Of a stretch of DNA of 64,000 nt, positions 17,978-26,169 are shown one piece after another (the stretch's first letter is position 1; each line of letters begins with the position of its first letter). The notes under the pieces were generated by a model that was not told the DNA's origin, did not search any database, and saw nothing but the letters and a program-made list of their open reading frames with translations. Origin of the DNA: Exiguobacterium aurantiacum (GTDB taxonomy: Bacteria > Bacillota > Bacilli > Exiguobacteriales > Exiguobacteriaceae); NCBI RefSeq assembly GCF_024362205.1, contig NZ_CP101462.1:2700001-2764000 (forward strand). The letters run 5' to 3'. The position numbers and the translations under genes were made by a program.

Positions 17978-18253
17978 TTAGACAAACTCCTCACACCCTT
18001 TCGCGAGCATGATGTCTTTCTCCGTGATCCCACCTTCATCATGCGTGGACACGGTCAACGTGACGTTCCGATACTCGATTAAAATGTTCGGATGATGATT
18101 GAGCGTCTCCGCCAAATCGGCGACGAGATGGACGAATTGAATCGCCTCCGGAAATGTCTCGAGCCGATACGTCTTTTGTAATTCCCCTTCGACAACGTCC
18201 CAGCCATCTAAGCGGGATAGTTGCTCTGACAGTTCGGTTGATGACAGCAGCAT
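17978..18253 (-). CDS. Pterin-4a-carbinolamine dehydratase family protein
   Basis: The family dehydrates 4a-hydroxytetrahydrobiopterin. The 91-aa product carries the signature ETLNHHPNI (His53, His54, Pro55) and a third conserved histidine (His71, in VSTHDEGG). ATG 18253 follows AAAGGGG. No aromatic amino acid hydroxylase is visible nearby, so its substrate here may be another pterin or a molybdopterin compound. Confidence 0.85.
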   Translation of the reverse strand: MLLSSTELSEQLSRLDGWDVVEGELQKTYRLETFPEAIQFVHLVADLAETLNHHPNILIEYRNVTLTVSTHDEGGITEKDIMLAKGCEEFV

Positions 18254-18395
18254 GTGCTGATTCCCCTTTCGCAAACGGTTCTTCTTACACCTAGTACCCG
18301 ACCCCGATCAAAAATAATCTTTTTCGCATCACGCAAAATGATTTAGAATAAGAAGGATAGCCAATTATTCTTTATATGAGAGAGGAGAGCTCCCC

Positions 18396-18929
18396 ATGCG
18401 TGCATTGATCGTTATCGATTACACGTTTGATTTTATCGCAGATACGGGTCGTTTGACTTGTGGAAAACCAGGGCAAGACATAGAAGAACGAATCGTCCAA
18501 TTGATTGAGGAGTTCGCGGACAAGGACTATGTTGTCGTCGCGAACGACGTCCACGATGCCGGCGACACGTATCATCCTGAGACGACGCTCTTCCCGCCAC
18601 ACAATATTCGCGGGACGGATGGCCGTGAGTTATACGGTGCCGTCAAAACTGCGGCGAGCCGGGCCGATCATTGGATCGATAAGACACGGTATAGTGCCTT
18701 CGCCGGAACGGACCTCGACTTGCGCTTGCGCGAACGGGCCATCACAGAGATTCATCTCGTCGGTGTGTGCACAGACATCTGTGTGCTCCATACCGCTGTC
18801 GACGCGTACAACCTCGGCTATACAATCGTCGTCCACGCCGATGCCGTCCAAAGCTTCAACTCAGTCGGACACGCTTGGGCGCTCGAACATTTTGTCACGA
18901 CCCTCGGAGCAACAGTGACCGGAAAGTGA
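18396..18929 (+). CDS. pncA: Nicotinamidase / isochorismatase-family cysteine hydrolase
   Basis: The likely reaction is deamidation of nicotinamide to nicotinate in NAD salvage. The 177-aa protein has the catalytic triad of the family: Asp8 in LIVIDYT, Lys96 in IDKTRYSAF and Cys125 in LVGVCTDICV. GAGAGGAGAG precedes the start. The nicotinate phosphoribosyltransferase gene follows 22 bases later, which makes the nicotinamidase assignment strong. Confidence 0.9.
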   Translation: MRALIVIDYTFDFIADTGRLTCGKPGQDIEERIVQLIEEFADKDYVVVANDVHDAGDTYHPETTLFPPHNIRGTDGRELYGAVKTAASRADHWIDKTRYSAFAGTDLDLRLRERAITEIHLVGVCTDICVLHTAVDAYNLGYTIVVHADAVQSFNSVGHAWALEHFVTTLGATVTGK

Positions 18930-18951
18930 CGTAAAACAGAAAGGAACGATT

Positions 18952-20397
18952 ATGTTACATCGCAACCTAGCACTTCACACAGACCTATACCTCCCACGTT
19001 GGATGTATATCTATTGGAAACAAGGCCGTCACAACGAACAAGTCGTGTTCGACCTGTATTATCGATCGAACCCGTTCAGCGGAGGATACGTCGTCTTCGC
19101 CGGCCTGCAAAATATCGTGCATTACTTAGAGAACGTCTCGTTCACGGAAGAAGATATCCGCTACTTGAAACAACAGCTCGACTTTGAGGACGAGTTCGCG
19201 GACGTGCTCCGCAACTTCAAGTTCACTGGCTCGCTCTATAGCGTCCGTGAAGGAGAAGTCATCTTCCCGAACGAACAAGTCGTCCGCATCGAATCGACGA
19301 TTTTTGAGGCGAAGCTGTTCCAAACGGCGCTCCTTAACATCGCCAACCACGAGTCACTCATCGCGACGAAATACGCGCGAATCCGCCAAGCCGCACCGAA
19401 CGAGACGCTGCTCGAAGGCGGAGCCCGCCGTGCCCAAGGCGTCGATGCTGCGTACTACGGAACACGGGCCGCCTATATCGCCGGTTTCGACGTAACAAGT
19501 TTAGTATCGGCCGGACGCGATTTTGATGTCCCGACCGGCGGGACGATGGAGCACGCCGACATCCAATTCCACGATGAGGAACTCGAGGCGTTCCGCTCGT
19601 TCGCCGAGATGTATCCGGACAACACGAGCCTGTTGATCGACACGTATGACACGCTGAAGTCGGGTCTTCCGAACGCGATCACGGTCGCCAAGGAACTCGA
19701 GGCGAAAGGCTATCGCTTGAAGTCGGTCCGACTCGACTCGGGTGACTTGGCCTACTTGTCGAAAAGGGCCCGAAAAGCATTGAACGCGGCCGGACTCGAT
19801 TACGTCAAAATCGTTGTCTCGGGCGACCTCGATGAGTACGTCATTCAAGACTTGCGGATGCAAGGTGCTGAAGCCGACACGTTCCTCGTCGGGACACGCG
19901 GCATCACGGCCTACGAGCAGCCTGCTCTCGGCATGGTGTACAAACTCGTCGCCCGCGAAGGCGCCGACGGGAAGCTGAAGCCGGTCATCAAAGTCTCGTC
20001 TTCGAAAGTGAAGACGACGACGCCGCACAAGAAAGAATTGTATCGCATCATCGATAACGAGACCGGGAAATTCAAAGGCGACTATATCGCCTTGGCCGAC
20101 GAACCGGTCGAGACGTATAACGAGATTGATTTGATTGACGTGCGCGACCCGGCGTTCCGAATCAAGACACGTAACTTTAGCGTCAAACGTTTGCTCGTCC
20201 CGATTTTCCAAGACGGCGAACGCGTGTATGAGTTACCAAATGCGACAGAGATCCGTTCGTATCATCACGATCAGATGAACGGTCTGTGGGAAGAGTACAA
20301 ACGTCTCCGCTTGCCGGAAGTGTACTCGGTCACGTTCAGTAAACCGCTCTGGGACTTGAAACTCGAGATGATTCGTCAAACACGGATTCCGAAATAA
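18952..20397 (+). CDS. pncB: Nicotinate phosphoribosyltransferase
   Basis: The enzyme makes nicotinate mononucleotide from nicotinate and PRPP, feeding NAD synthesis. The 481-aa product shows family segments FRGxxx-type phosphoribosyl binding in SVRLDSGDLAYLSKRARK and GTRGITAYEQPALGMVYKL, and EGGARRAQGVDAA near residue 155. It is the second gene of pncA-pncB, so nicotinamide is converted in two linked steps. A terminator follows at once. Confidence 0.93.
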   Translation: MLHRNLALHTDLYLPRWMYIYWKQGRHNEQVVFDLYYRSNPFSGGYVVFAGLQNIVHYLENVSFTEEDIRYLKQQLDFEDEFADVLRNFKFTGSLYSVREGEVIFPNEQVVRIESTIFEAKLFQTALLNIANHESLIATKYARIRQAAPNETLLEGGARRAQGVDAAYYGTRAAYIAGFDVTSLVSAGRDFDVPTGGTMEHADIQFHDEELEAFRSFAEMYPDNTSLLIDTYDTLKSGLPNAITVAKELEAKGYRLKSVRLDSGDLAYLSKRARKALNAAGLDYVKIVVSGDLDEYVIQDLRMQGAEADTFLVGTRGITAYEQPALGMVYKLVAREGADGKLKPVIKVSSSKVKTTTPHKKELYRIIDNETGKFKGDYIALADEPVETYNEIDLIDVRDPAFRIKTRNFSVKRLLVPIFQDGERVYELPNATEIRSYHHDQMNGLWEEYKRLRLPEVYSVTFSKPLWDLKLEMIRQTRIPK

Positions 20398-20399
20398 AA

Positions 20400-20432
20400 C
20401 AAGAGGCTGCGGATTTTTTCCGTAGCCTCTCG
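20400..20432. terminator. Bidirectional terminator after pncB
   Basis: The stem AGAGGCTGCGG/CCGTAGCCTCT (one wobble) around a T-rich loop is followed by CGTTTTA on the plus strand, with AAAAC on the other side. It separates convergent genes. Confidence 0.75.
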
Positions 20433-20434
20433 TT

Positions 20435-20737
20435 TTATGCCGTCGTCATCTCATTCGCATGGATTTTATCTTCTTTTCTCCGAAAGTAAAGGGCGATTGA
20501 AAGAGAGATCAAAATCAATATGAAGTACACGGTCCGCTGCCAAAACGTCGCTTCCGTATCCCCTCGGAACAACGCGATGATATAGTCACTCCCGCTCACG
20601 AAGAACAACCCCGCGAGCAAGAGGAAGATTCGATATCCGGCCCGACTCCGCTCCTGCTTTACTTTGAAGAAAAGGACACCATAATAACCGATTGCTAGAA
20701 TCGCGATATACCCGATTATGCCAACAACCCAACTCAT
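20435..20737 (-). CDS. Small three-helix membrane protein, unknown
   Basis: I do not recognise this 100-aa protein. It has three hydrophobic segments: GIIGYIAILAIGYYGVLFF, IFLLLAGLFFVSG, and TVYFILILISLSIALYF, followed by a charged tail. It has a clear ribosome binding site (AAGGAGG). It is divergent from a ywpF-like gene, with an imperfect 29-bp palindrome between them. Confidence 0.6.
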   Translation of the reverse strand: MSWVVGIIGYIAILAIGYYGVLFFKVKQERSRAGYRIFLLLAGLFFVSGSDYIIALFRGDTEATFWQRTVYFILILISLSIALYFRRKEDKIHANEMTTA

Positions 20738-20785
20738 CTTGATGCCTCCTTGTCCTCTATTTTTTACGTCGCTTCCCCGCTATCG

Positions 20786-20814
20786 TAACACAATCTTCGA
20801 ATCAGACTGTGTTA
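20786..20814. promoter_or_regulatory. Imperfect palindrome between divergent genes
   Basis: TAACACA and TGTGTTA flank a 15-base centre that is itself partly symmetric (TCTTCGAATCAGA). The element sits where the -10 regions of both divergent genes would lie. No regulator is known to me for this sequence. Confidence 0.35.
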
Positions 20815-20850
20815 AGATGAGTTAAAGAAAATGTGGAAGGGATCGATACG

Positions 20851-21324
20851 ATGAAAACGTTCCGCCTAGTCCAAGTTCGCCTCGTCCAAGACGAGTACGG
20901 TAACGAGTTGAACCTCCCCGTCGAACTGCTCGATGGGTTGATTATCTCGAAAGAGCACGACAACGAATGGCTCCTCGAGATGCTCGTTCCGACTGAATTT
21001 GCCGTCACGCTTCATCATTACTTGAATAAACGAATCCTGCTCCTCGCCGAGGCCGTCATCACGTCTCCGGCGAACCGGCCGGCCGCCCTCGCGCTGACGT
21101 TCACGAGCGAACGGTCGCTCAGCGACCATCACACGTTCGTCGCGGAAGGGCTCATGCTGATGCCGAAACAAGATCCAACGAAGCAAGTGCTCGATTCGTT
21201 GATTTCTGAAGGCGTGGCCAACGCCGAACTCAAACCGTCCTTCTTCGAAAAACAAATGGAGCAACAGCAATCGTTCAGCCGCTCCGCCTTCACCCAGCTC
21301 GTTAAGACAGGATCGTTCGAATAA
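20851..21324 (+). CDS. YwpF-like protein
   Basis: The 157-aa cytoplasmic protein begins MKTFRLVQVRLVQDEYG and continues LLDGLIISKEHDNEWLLE, resembling Bacillus YwpF, a conserved protein of unknown function. GGAAGGG precedes ATG 20851. The last bases of the gene form the left arm of its own terminator. Confidence 0.6.
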   Translation: MKTFRLVQVRLVQDEYGNELNLPVELLDGLIISKEHDNEWLLEMLVPTEFAVTLHHYLNKRILLLAEAVITSPANRPAALALTFTSERSLSDHHTFVAEGLMLMPKQDPTKQVLDSLISEGVANAELKPSFFEKQMEQQQSFSRSAFTQLVKTGSFE

Positions 21325-21348
21325 ATCGAACGGTCTTGTTTTTCTTTC
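21303..21348 (+). terminator. Terminator of the ywpF-like gene
   Basis: CGTTCGA and TCGAACG form the upper stem around a loop holding the stop codon. AAGAC and GTCTT extend it below a bulge, and a T-rich tract follows. Confidence 0.65.
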
Positions 21349-21373
21349 CCCGTTTTTACAAATCTCTCAACCC

Positions 21374-21400
21374 AAAAAGGCGAAGAAATTTCTCCGCCTC
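21374..21400 (-). terminator. Terminator of the DUF456 gene
   Basis: An 11-bp stem AGGCGGAGAAA/TTTCTTCGCCT (one wobble) is followed by five T on the minus strand and overlaps the stop codon at 21399. Confidence 0.7.
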
Positions 21401-21875
21401 AAATGTAGATGAAAAACAAGATGACCATCATCGTCATCCCGACAACTTTGAGCATCGTGCTACCGAGGAAAGCGAGTACGGTACCGACACCGATACTCCA
21501 CGCCTCACGCGTCGACTTACCGAGCGTGAGCTCGGCTAGAAACGCGAAGATGAACGGGAAGATGAGCACCCCGACGAGCGGGAAGATGAACGGACCGGCA
21601 ATCAATCCGATCGTCGCCCCCCATTTCGCCCGTTCAGAACCGCCCCGCTTATCGACCGTAGCCCGGGTGACGATGTAGTCGACCACGAACAAGAAGATTA
21701 AGAACAAAATCTGCCACAGCCAAAACGTCCACGTGAGCGGCTCGAATGAGAAGCCGAAGCCGTAAATCACATAACCGATGAATAAGAACAAGACGCTCGG
21801 GATGACCGGATAGATCAAACCTGCGAACGCGACAACAAATGATGCGATGATGAAAATCCAGAGCAATGTCGTCAT
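21399..21875 (-). CDS. DUF456 family membrane protein
   Basis: The 158-aa product has four to five hydrophobic stretches with the DUF456 pattern: LIYPVIPSVLFLFIGYVIYGFG near the start, DYIVTRATVDKRGGSERAKW in a central loop, and GPFIFPLVGVLIFPFIFAFL. Function unknown. It starts 10 bases after the phosphatase gene on the same strand, so they are co-transcribed. Confidence 0.8.
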   Translation of the reverse strand: MTTLLWIFIIASFVVAFAGLIYPVIPSVLFLFIGYVIYGFGFSFEPLTWTFWLWQILFLIFLFVVDYIVTRATVDKRGGSERAKWGATIGLIAGPFIFPLVGVLIFPFIFAFLAELTLGKSTREAWSIGVGTVLAFLGSTMLKVVGMTMMVILFFIYI

Positions 21876-21885
21876 GAGCTTCTCC

Positions 21886-22485
21886 TCACTTTGCGACGAT
21901 CACATTCGTAATATGGTCGGCGACATTGACCGCCTTGACCACGAACCGACCGTCTTGATGTTCGATATAGTTCGAGCAGGCGTTGCGCATGGCATGTCGG
22001 AACGTGTACGTGTCGTCGATTGCCGATAGCGCTGCTTTAATCGCATGTGAATGACAGACGACGATGACACGTTTACCGGCATGCGCCTCAACGATGTCTT
22101 CCATGCCGCTCAAGACACGGGCTCGCATCTCTTCTTCTGACTCAAGACCGGGTACGCGGTCTTGGTCATCGGCTTGGACAGCCTCATAGATGCCCGGTAC
22201 CGGTTTTCCCGACGCGGCTCCGAATTCACGCTCGATGAAGCGTTCGTCACGGATGATGTGTGCTTCGTCGATGCCGCACGCCTCCGCGATGTAACGCGCC
22301 GTGTCGACGGCCCGTGACAACGGGCTCGCTACGATGACGTCCCACGATTCTTGACTTAAAAAGGCCGCACTCTCTTCGGCCTGCCGATGTCCGAGCGCGT
22401 TGAGCGGGATATCTTCCCGTCCTTGAATGATTTCTTGAAAGTTCCAATCGGTCTGACCATGTCGGACCAAGCAAAGTTCTGTCAC
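21886..22485 (-). CDS. Histidine phosphatase family protein (phosphoglycerate mutase-like)
   Basis: The 199-aa protein has the phosphohistidine motif LVRHGQTDWN near its N-terminus, ASPLSRAVDTA, and the second histidine in VVCHSHAIKAAL, so it is probably an active phosphatase of the branch-1 superfamily with unknown substrate. GTG 22485 is preferred because AAGGAG lies eight bases before it; the earlier GTG at 22494 overlaps that site. Confidence 0.85.
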   Translation of the reverse strand: MTELCLVRHGQTDWNFQEIIQGREDIPLNALGHRQAEESAAFLSQESWDVIVASPLSRAVDTARYIAEACGIDEAHIIRDERFIEREFGAASGKPVPGIYEAVQADDQDRVPGLESEEEMRARVLSGMEDIVEAHAGKRVIVVCHSHAIKAALSAIDDTYTFRHAMRNACSNYIEHQDGRFVVKAVNVADHITNVIVAK

Positions 22486-22551
22486 GCGAGTCACTCCTTT
22501 TTGATTCCTAAATCCTTCCCCATCGTACCATCTTTGCGAAAAAGCGCAACG

Positions 22552-23487
22552 TCACATCATCGCGTCATCGATGAAACGATCGATGCGAGCCATAAGTTGC
22601 GTCTCTTTGATCGGGTTATCGGATTGGAGGAAACTCGCTAACGAGTGGGTTCCGTTCGGGAAAGAGATCAATTGCACGTTCGCACCGACTTCACTGGCAT
22701 GTTCGACGAAATGGAGTGCCTGTCCGAACGGGACGATGGGATCTTTTTTCCCGTGCAAAAGGAGAATCGGTGGAGCATCATCGTACAGATGCGTGACCGG
22801 AGAACACTTTACCATCAGTTCGCGCCACGCCTCGCGACTACCTTCATAAAACTTCAAATGGGCGAGCCACGTCTGAATGAACTTGAACAATAAGAAGTTC
22901 GTCGGCGGATAGAGCGCGATGACCCCTTTAATCAGCGGGACGTCATCCCCAAGTTCACCGGTGAACTGTTTGCTTCGATCGAGCGCCGTCGCGAGGACGA
23001 GGGCCGCACCTGCCGAGTCGCCCCAGACGAGCAACTTGTCGATATCAAGATTGAGCAGACCGTCGTGTTGCTTGAGGTAGCAAAGCGCATCGGAAACGTC
23101 GATGATGTTGTCCGGGAAATAGACGCCGTCCTCGAACAGACGATAGTCGATACTGATGACCGCGAATCCTTTGGCGAGGAAGTGGTCGAGCAACGGATGG
23201 AACAACGTCACCATGCCGCGGTTCCCTCGAACGAACGCTCCCCCATGGGCATATACCGCGACCGGGAACGGTCCCTCCCCTGGCGGATAGTACACGTCAA
23301 ACTGGAGCGGACGGTCATCGACAATCTTGTACGTGTGAGTCCGGCGTTTACGGGTCGAAGGACGCGCCGGCAATTCAGGCTCTTGCCAACGCACGAGCGA
23401 TCCATACTGGTTCCACACGCTGGCCCCGGCTGCCGTCGCTGCCGCGAGCGCTGCACCACCAACGAACCAGGCGGTCTCCTTTCTCAT
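22552..23487 (-). CDS. Membrane-anchored alpha/beta hydrolase (esterase/lipase)
   Basis: The 311-aa product begins with a probable signal anchor (TAWFVGGAALAAATAAGA). The hydrolase core has the oxyanion motif YAHGGAFVRGNRG, nucleophile serine in VWGDSAGAALVLA, the acid in GKKDPIVPFG, and His in FPNGTHSLASF, the pattern of hormone-sensitive-lipase-like carboxylesterases. The N-terminal helix suggests an active site outside the cytoplasm. It is upstream of the phosphatase gene on the same strand, with a 66-base gap. Confidence 0.82.
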   Translation of the reverse strand: MRKETAWFVGGAALAAATAAGASVWNQYGSLVRWQEPELPARPSTRKRRTHTYKIVDDRPLQFDVYYPPGEGPFPVAVYAHGGAFVRGNRGMVTLFHPLLDHFLAKGFAVISIDYRLFEDGVYFPDNIIDVSDALCYLKQHDGLLNLDIDKLLVWGDSAGAALVLATALDRSKQFTGELGDDVPLIKGVIALYPPTNFLLFKFIQTWLAHLKFYEGSREAWRELMVKCSPVTHLYDDAPPILLLHGKKDPIVPFGQALHFVEHASEVGANVQLISFPNGTHSLASFLQSDNPIKETQLMARIDRFIDDAMM

Positions 23488-23559
23488 ATACATCCACTCC
23501 TCGTTCTTTTTTTAATCATATTCCCTTTTTCTCGAAAAACCATCCATCTGAAGTCGGAC

Positions 23560-23588
23560 TTGACGTGCACGGATTCGCCCCCTATAAT
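23560..23588 (+). promoter_or_regulatory. Sigma-A promoter of znuA
   Basis: -35 TTGACG (23560-23565), a 17-base spacer, and a perfect -10 TATAAT (23583-23588). The predicted start is near 23595, and the Zur-like box follows 13 bases later. Confidence 0.85.
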
Positions 23589-23607
23589 ATAACTCGCAGT
23601 CACAGAA

Positions 23608-23620
23608 CGTAACGGTTACG
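23608..23620 (+). promoter_or_regulatory. Zur box in the znuA leader
   Basis: CGTAACGGTTACG is a perfect inverted repeat flanked by AA and ATTT. It is very similar to the Bacillus Zur operator (core CGTAAT-N-ATTACG). Lying at about +13 to +25, a bound repressor would act as a roadblock, giving zinc-dependent repression. Confidence 0.75.
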
Positions 23621-23659
23621 ATTTAAAGGTTCACATAGAGAGGACAGGTGGAAGAGTTT

Positions 23660-24700
23660 ATGAATAAGAAGTTATTGAGTGTCGCCGCTGCCGGCACACT
23701 TTTATTAGGTGGATGTGCCAGTAATGAAGAGGGCGGAGCGACGGAGGAGACGAGCGACCAGTTGACGGTGTATGCGTCAACGTTCGCCTTGAAATCGTTC
23801 GCTGAGGAGATCGGGGGCGACCGTGTCCGCGTCGAGATGGTCATCCCGCCTGGCGCTGATCCCCATACGTACGAGCCGACCTCGAAGCAGATGACCGAGA
23901 TCGCTGAGGCGGACTTATTCTTGACGGTCGGCCATGACCTCGAGCCATACGTCGAGTCGATGGAGAAAAGCTTGGCCAACGAGAACGTCACGTTCGTAAA
24001 GACGGCTGAAGACGTCACGCTCCTTTCTGCTGAAGACACGGTCCACGTCCACGGCGAAGATGAGCATGGGCATGAAGAAAACGAAGACGAGCACGCGCAC
24101 GAAGAGGACGAGCACGGTCATGAGGAAGATGAGCATGCCGAGGAAGAAGCCGGTCACAGCGAAGATGACGGTCATAACCACGGACAGTATGACCCACACG
24201 TCTGGCTCGATCCAATGAATGCCGTCTCAATGGCCGAAGCGGTCGAAGCGGCCTTCAGCGAACAGGCCCCTGACTATAAAGACGAGTTCGCGGATCGCTT
24301 GAGCGCATTCAAAGAAGAAGCCGACACACTCGACGCCGAGCTCAAAGTGGCAGTCGACGCCGGCTCGAAGTCAGAGTTGCTCGTGACACATGCAGCTTAC
24401 GGTTACTTGGCAGAGCGCTATGGATTTGATCAACTCCCAATCGCAGGTCTCACGCCTTCGGAAGAACCGTCACAACAGGCATTGAAGCGCGTCATCGAAG
24501 AGGCACAACTTCATGATTTGAAATACATCGCCTTTGAAGACACGGTGACACCGAAAGTTGCCCAAGTCGTTCAAAGCGAGATTGGCGCGGAGACGGTGAC
24601 GATTTACAACTTAGAATCCGTCACGAAAGAACAGATGGACAAGAGCTACTTCGATCTCATGCGCGAGAACGTCAAAGCGCTTGAGACGGCATTGAAATAA
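23660..24700 (+). CDS. znuA: Zinc ABC transporter substrate-binding lipoprotein (ZnuA/AdcA type)
   Basis: This extracellular lipoprotein should capture Zn(II) and pass it to an ABC permease. The 346-aa product has a signal peptide with lipobox LLGGCAS. It belongs to cluster A-I binding proteins: PPGADPHTYEPTSKQM, the second ligand region DPHVWLDPMNAV, LLVTHAAYGYLAERYG, and the final acidic ligand in FEDTVTPKVAQ. A His/Glu/Asp-rich stretch (about residues 128-174) lies just before DPHVWLDP, typical of zinc-specific members. No ATPase or permease gene is adjacent, so it is an orphan binding protein here. Confidence 0.92.
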   Translation: MNKKLLSVAAAGTLLLGGCASNEEGGATEETSDQLTVYASTFALKSFAEEIGGDRVRVEMVIPPGADPHTYEPTSKQMTEIAEADLFLTVGHDLEPYVESMEKSLANENVTFVKTAEDVTLLSAEDTVHVHGEDEHGHEENEDEHAHEEDEHGHEEDEHAEEEAGHSEDDGHNHGQYDPHVWLDPMNAVSMAEAVEAAFSEQAPDYKDEFADRLSAFKEEADTLDAELKVAVDAGSKSELLVTHAAYGYLAERYGFDQLPIAGLTPSEEPSQQALKRVIEEAQLHDLKYIAFEDTVTPKVAQVVQSEIGAETVTIYNLESVTKEQMDKSYFDLMRENVKALETALK

Positions 24701-24701
24701 G

Positions 24702-24738
24702 AAAAAAATCTCGGCGCTACGGCGTCGAGATTTTTTTG
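24702..24738 (+). terminator. Terminator of znuA
   Basis: The arms AAAAAATCTCG and CGAGATTTTTTT surround a GC-rich apex. It begins right after the stop codon. Confidence 0.85.
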
Positions 24739-24772
24739 AATGGTATGACACGCTTTAGAGCCGTCCCGCTTA

Positions 24773-25054
24773 CTAGCGTTTGGTGTGAGCGGCTTTGTCC
24801 TGTAGCAGTCGTTCCGCGACCAGGACGTAGACGAGAGCGACCAAGACTCCCACGGCACCTGGTAGAACGGCCACGATCGGGTCGGCCAAATATGAGGCGG
24901 GGATTAGATAAGTGAATAAGGACTTCACACCATAAAGTGCCAGTAGCGCCGTAAGGAGAATGACGATTCTAGTTGTTTTCTTCACATTCCCAAAAAACTG
25001 ACGTTCAGTTTGATCTGCTTGATTTGTATTCGTTATGCCTAACCAAGATAACAT
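24773..25054 (-). CDS. Two-helix membrane protein, unknown
   Basis: I do not recognise this 93-aa protein. It has a polar N-terminus (about 25 residues) and two membrane segments (IVILLTALLALYGVKSLFTYLI and IVAVLPGAVGVLVALVYVLVA). GGGGG stands seven bases before the ATG and a TATAAT lies further upstream. The gene is short but its codon use matches its neighbours. Confidence 0.5.
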   Translation of the reverse strand: MLSWLGITNTNQADQTERQFFGNVKKTTRIVILLTALLALYGVKSLFTYLIPASYLADPIVAVLPGAVGVLVALVYVLVAERLLQDKAAHTKR

Positions 25055-25135
25055 TCAGCGAACCCCCATTGAATTATAAATACTTTGCCATTTAATCAGG
25101 TCACAGCACCGCTCGACGCTACGACGTCGGGCTGT

Positions 25136-25585
25136 TTACATGTCCGGCTGACGATTGATTTGTCGCAACCGAATCCAGATGACGCTTGTGACAAACAGTA
25201 CGACCGTCACCATACTCGCTTGTAACAAATTCTCACCCAGTACTTTACGTGAGTCGAGACTATAAGTGACTAGCAAGCTTCCTAAAAAGAAAATGATCGC
25301 CACGGCACCGATACGCAACAAAGAACGATTTGGCCAACGTTCATATAGAAACATCGCGCTATTCATCATAGTCAATAAAAGATTTAGGAACAGCAAGACG
25401 CCCCAAAGTATCGAGACAAGATGGTCGGAAGGCGTCCCCGCAACAAGGACATATCCCCAACTCACGATATAAAGCAAGAGCGTTATCATATTCAGCCTTG
25501 CAACGCGTTTTCGACCGATTCGATATGCAAACGCGGGACTAACCAGCATATAGAATAAAGCCAAATTAACAAGGAAATTACCCAC
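25136..25585 (-). CDS. Four-helix membrane protein, unknown
   Basis: This 149-aa hydrophobic protein has four predicted helices or more (LALFYMLVSPAFAYRIG, MITLLLYIVSWGYVLVAG, VSILWGVLLFLNLLLTMM, VAIIFFLGSLLVTYSL, MVTVVLFVTSVIWIRL). No family is recognised. It starts at GTG 25585 with GGTGGG upstream and a TATAAT-like -10 within 40 bases. Confidence 0.5.
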   Translation of the reverse strand: MGNFLVNLALFYMLVSPAFAYRIGRKRVARLNMITLLLYIVSWGYVLVAGTPSDHLVSILWGVLLFLNLLLTMMNSAMFLYERWPNRSLLRIGAVAIIFFLGSLLVTYSLDSRKVLGENLLQASMVTVVLFVTSVIWIRLRQINRQPDM

Positions 25586-25629
25586 TTAGCCCACCGCCAT
25601 TTTTTCAATATTATACCATTTAGGCGATG

Positions 25630-26085
25630 TCATTCATAATAAATCAACACGAGCTCATCCCGTTCAATCGCTTCTTCGCAGAATCGTTTCAGCAGCGTCC
25701 ATTTGAGCCAGACATCATCAAGCCCCTCATGGTCGACGAACGCCATGTCAGCCACATCTTCTTTCGTGAACGCGTTCATCGCATCTTTGACGATATGGAG
25801 CAGTTGCGGCGTCAAAATTCCGACCACGACCGCCTGCTTCTCGTTGACGATCAATTCTTCACCGATGACGGCCATTTCCAAGTTATATGTGTCATCCCCA
25901 TCGATGTATACCTCGATTTGCCCCAAGATTTTTTGGAATCGTTCGATATTCGGGAGCGTCAACGTCTCATACGTGTCACGTTGTTGAGCGTGCACGTGCA
26001 ACAGCCAATCTAAAATCATTTCCGGGTCTTGCCCGAACGAGACCCATACCTCTGGGGAAATGCGTATATAATGTGTCGTCTCCAT
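25630..26085 (-). CDS. Soluble protein, possibly DUF1877-like
   Basis: The 151-aa acidic protein shows no signal peptide or membrane segment. The C-terminal pattern (helix DVWLKWTLLKRFCEEAIERD followed by strand ELVLIYYE) and the central VVGILTPQLLHIVKDAMNAF recall the YfbM/DUF1877 family of about 160 aa, but the match is from memory and weak. It is transcribed alone downstream of the alsT terminator. Confidence 0.4.
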   Translation of the reverse strand: METTHYIRISPEVWVSFGQDPEMILDWLLHVHAQQRDTYETLTLPNIERFQKILGQIEVYIDGDDTYNLEMAVIGEELIVNEKQAVVVGILTPQLLHIVKDAMNAFTKEDVADMAFVDHEGLDDVWLKWTLLKRFCEEAIERDELVLIYYE

Positions 26086-26130
26086 GATTGAACGCCCCCC
26101 TTTTCTTCAGTTTACCCATCTTTTAGGCGC

Positions 26131-26165
26131 AAAAAAACCGTCTACATGCTTTCGTAGACGGTTTG
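26131..26165 (-). terminator. Terminator of alsT
   Basis: The 11-bp perfect stem AAACCGTCTAC/GTAGACGGTTT with an 8-base loop runs into seven T on the minus strand. Confidence 0.88.
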
Positions 26166-26169
26166 TCGT

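Noticed and set aside
25090-25131. GC-rich hairpin (GCTCGACG/CGTCGGGC) between two membrane protein genes
   Set aside because: No real T run on either strand; it may be a weak terminator but I would not annotate it.
26103-26130. Possible sigma-B promoter (GTTTTT-N15-GGGTAA) before the 25630-26085 gene
   Set aside because: The -35 lies in the T run of the alsT terminator and the spacing is at the upper limit, so chance is likely.
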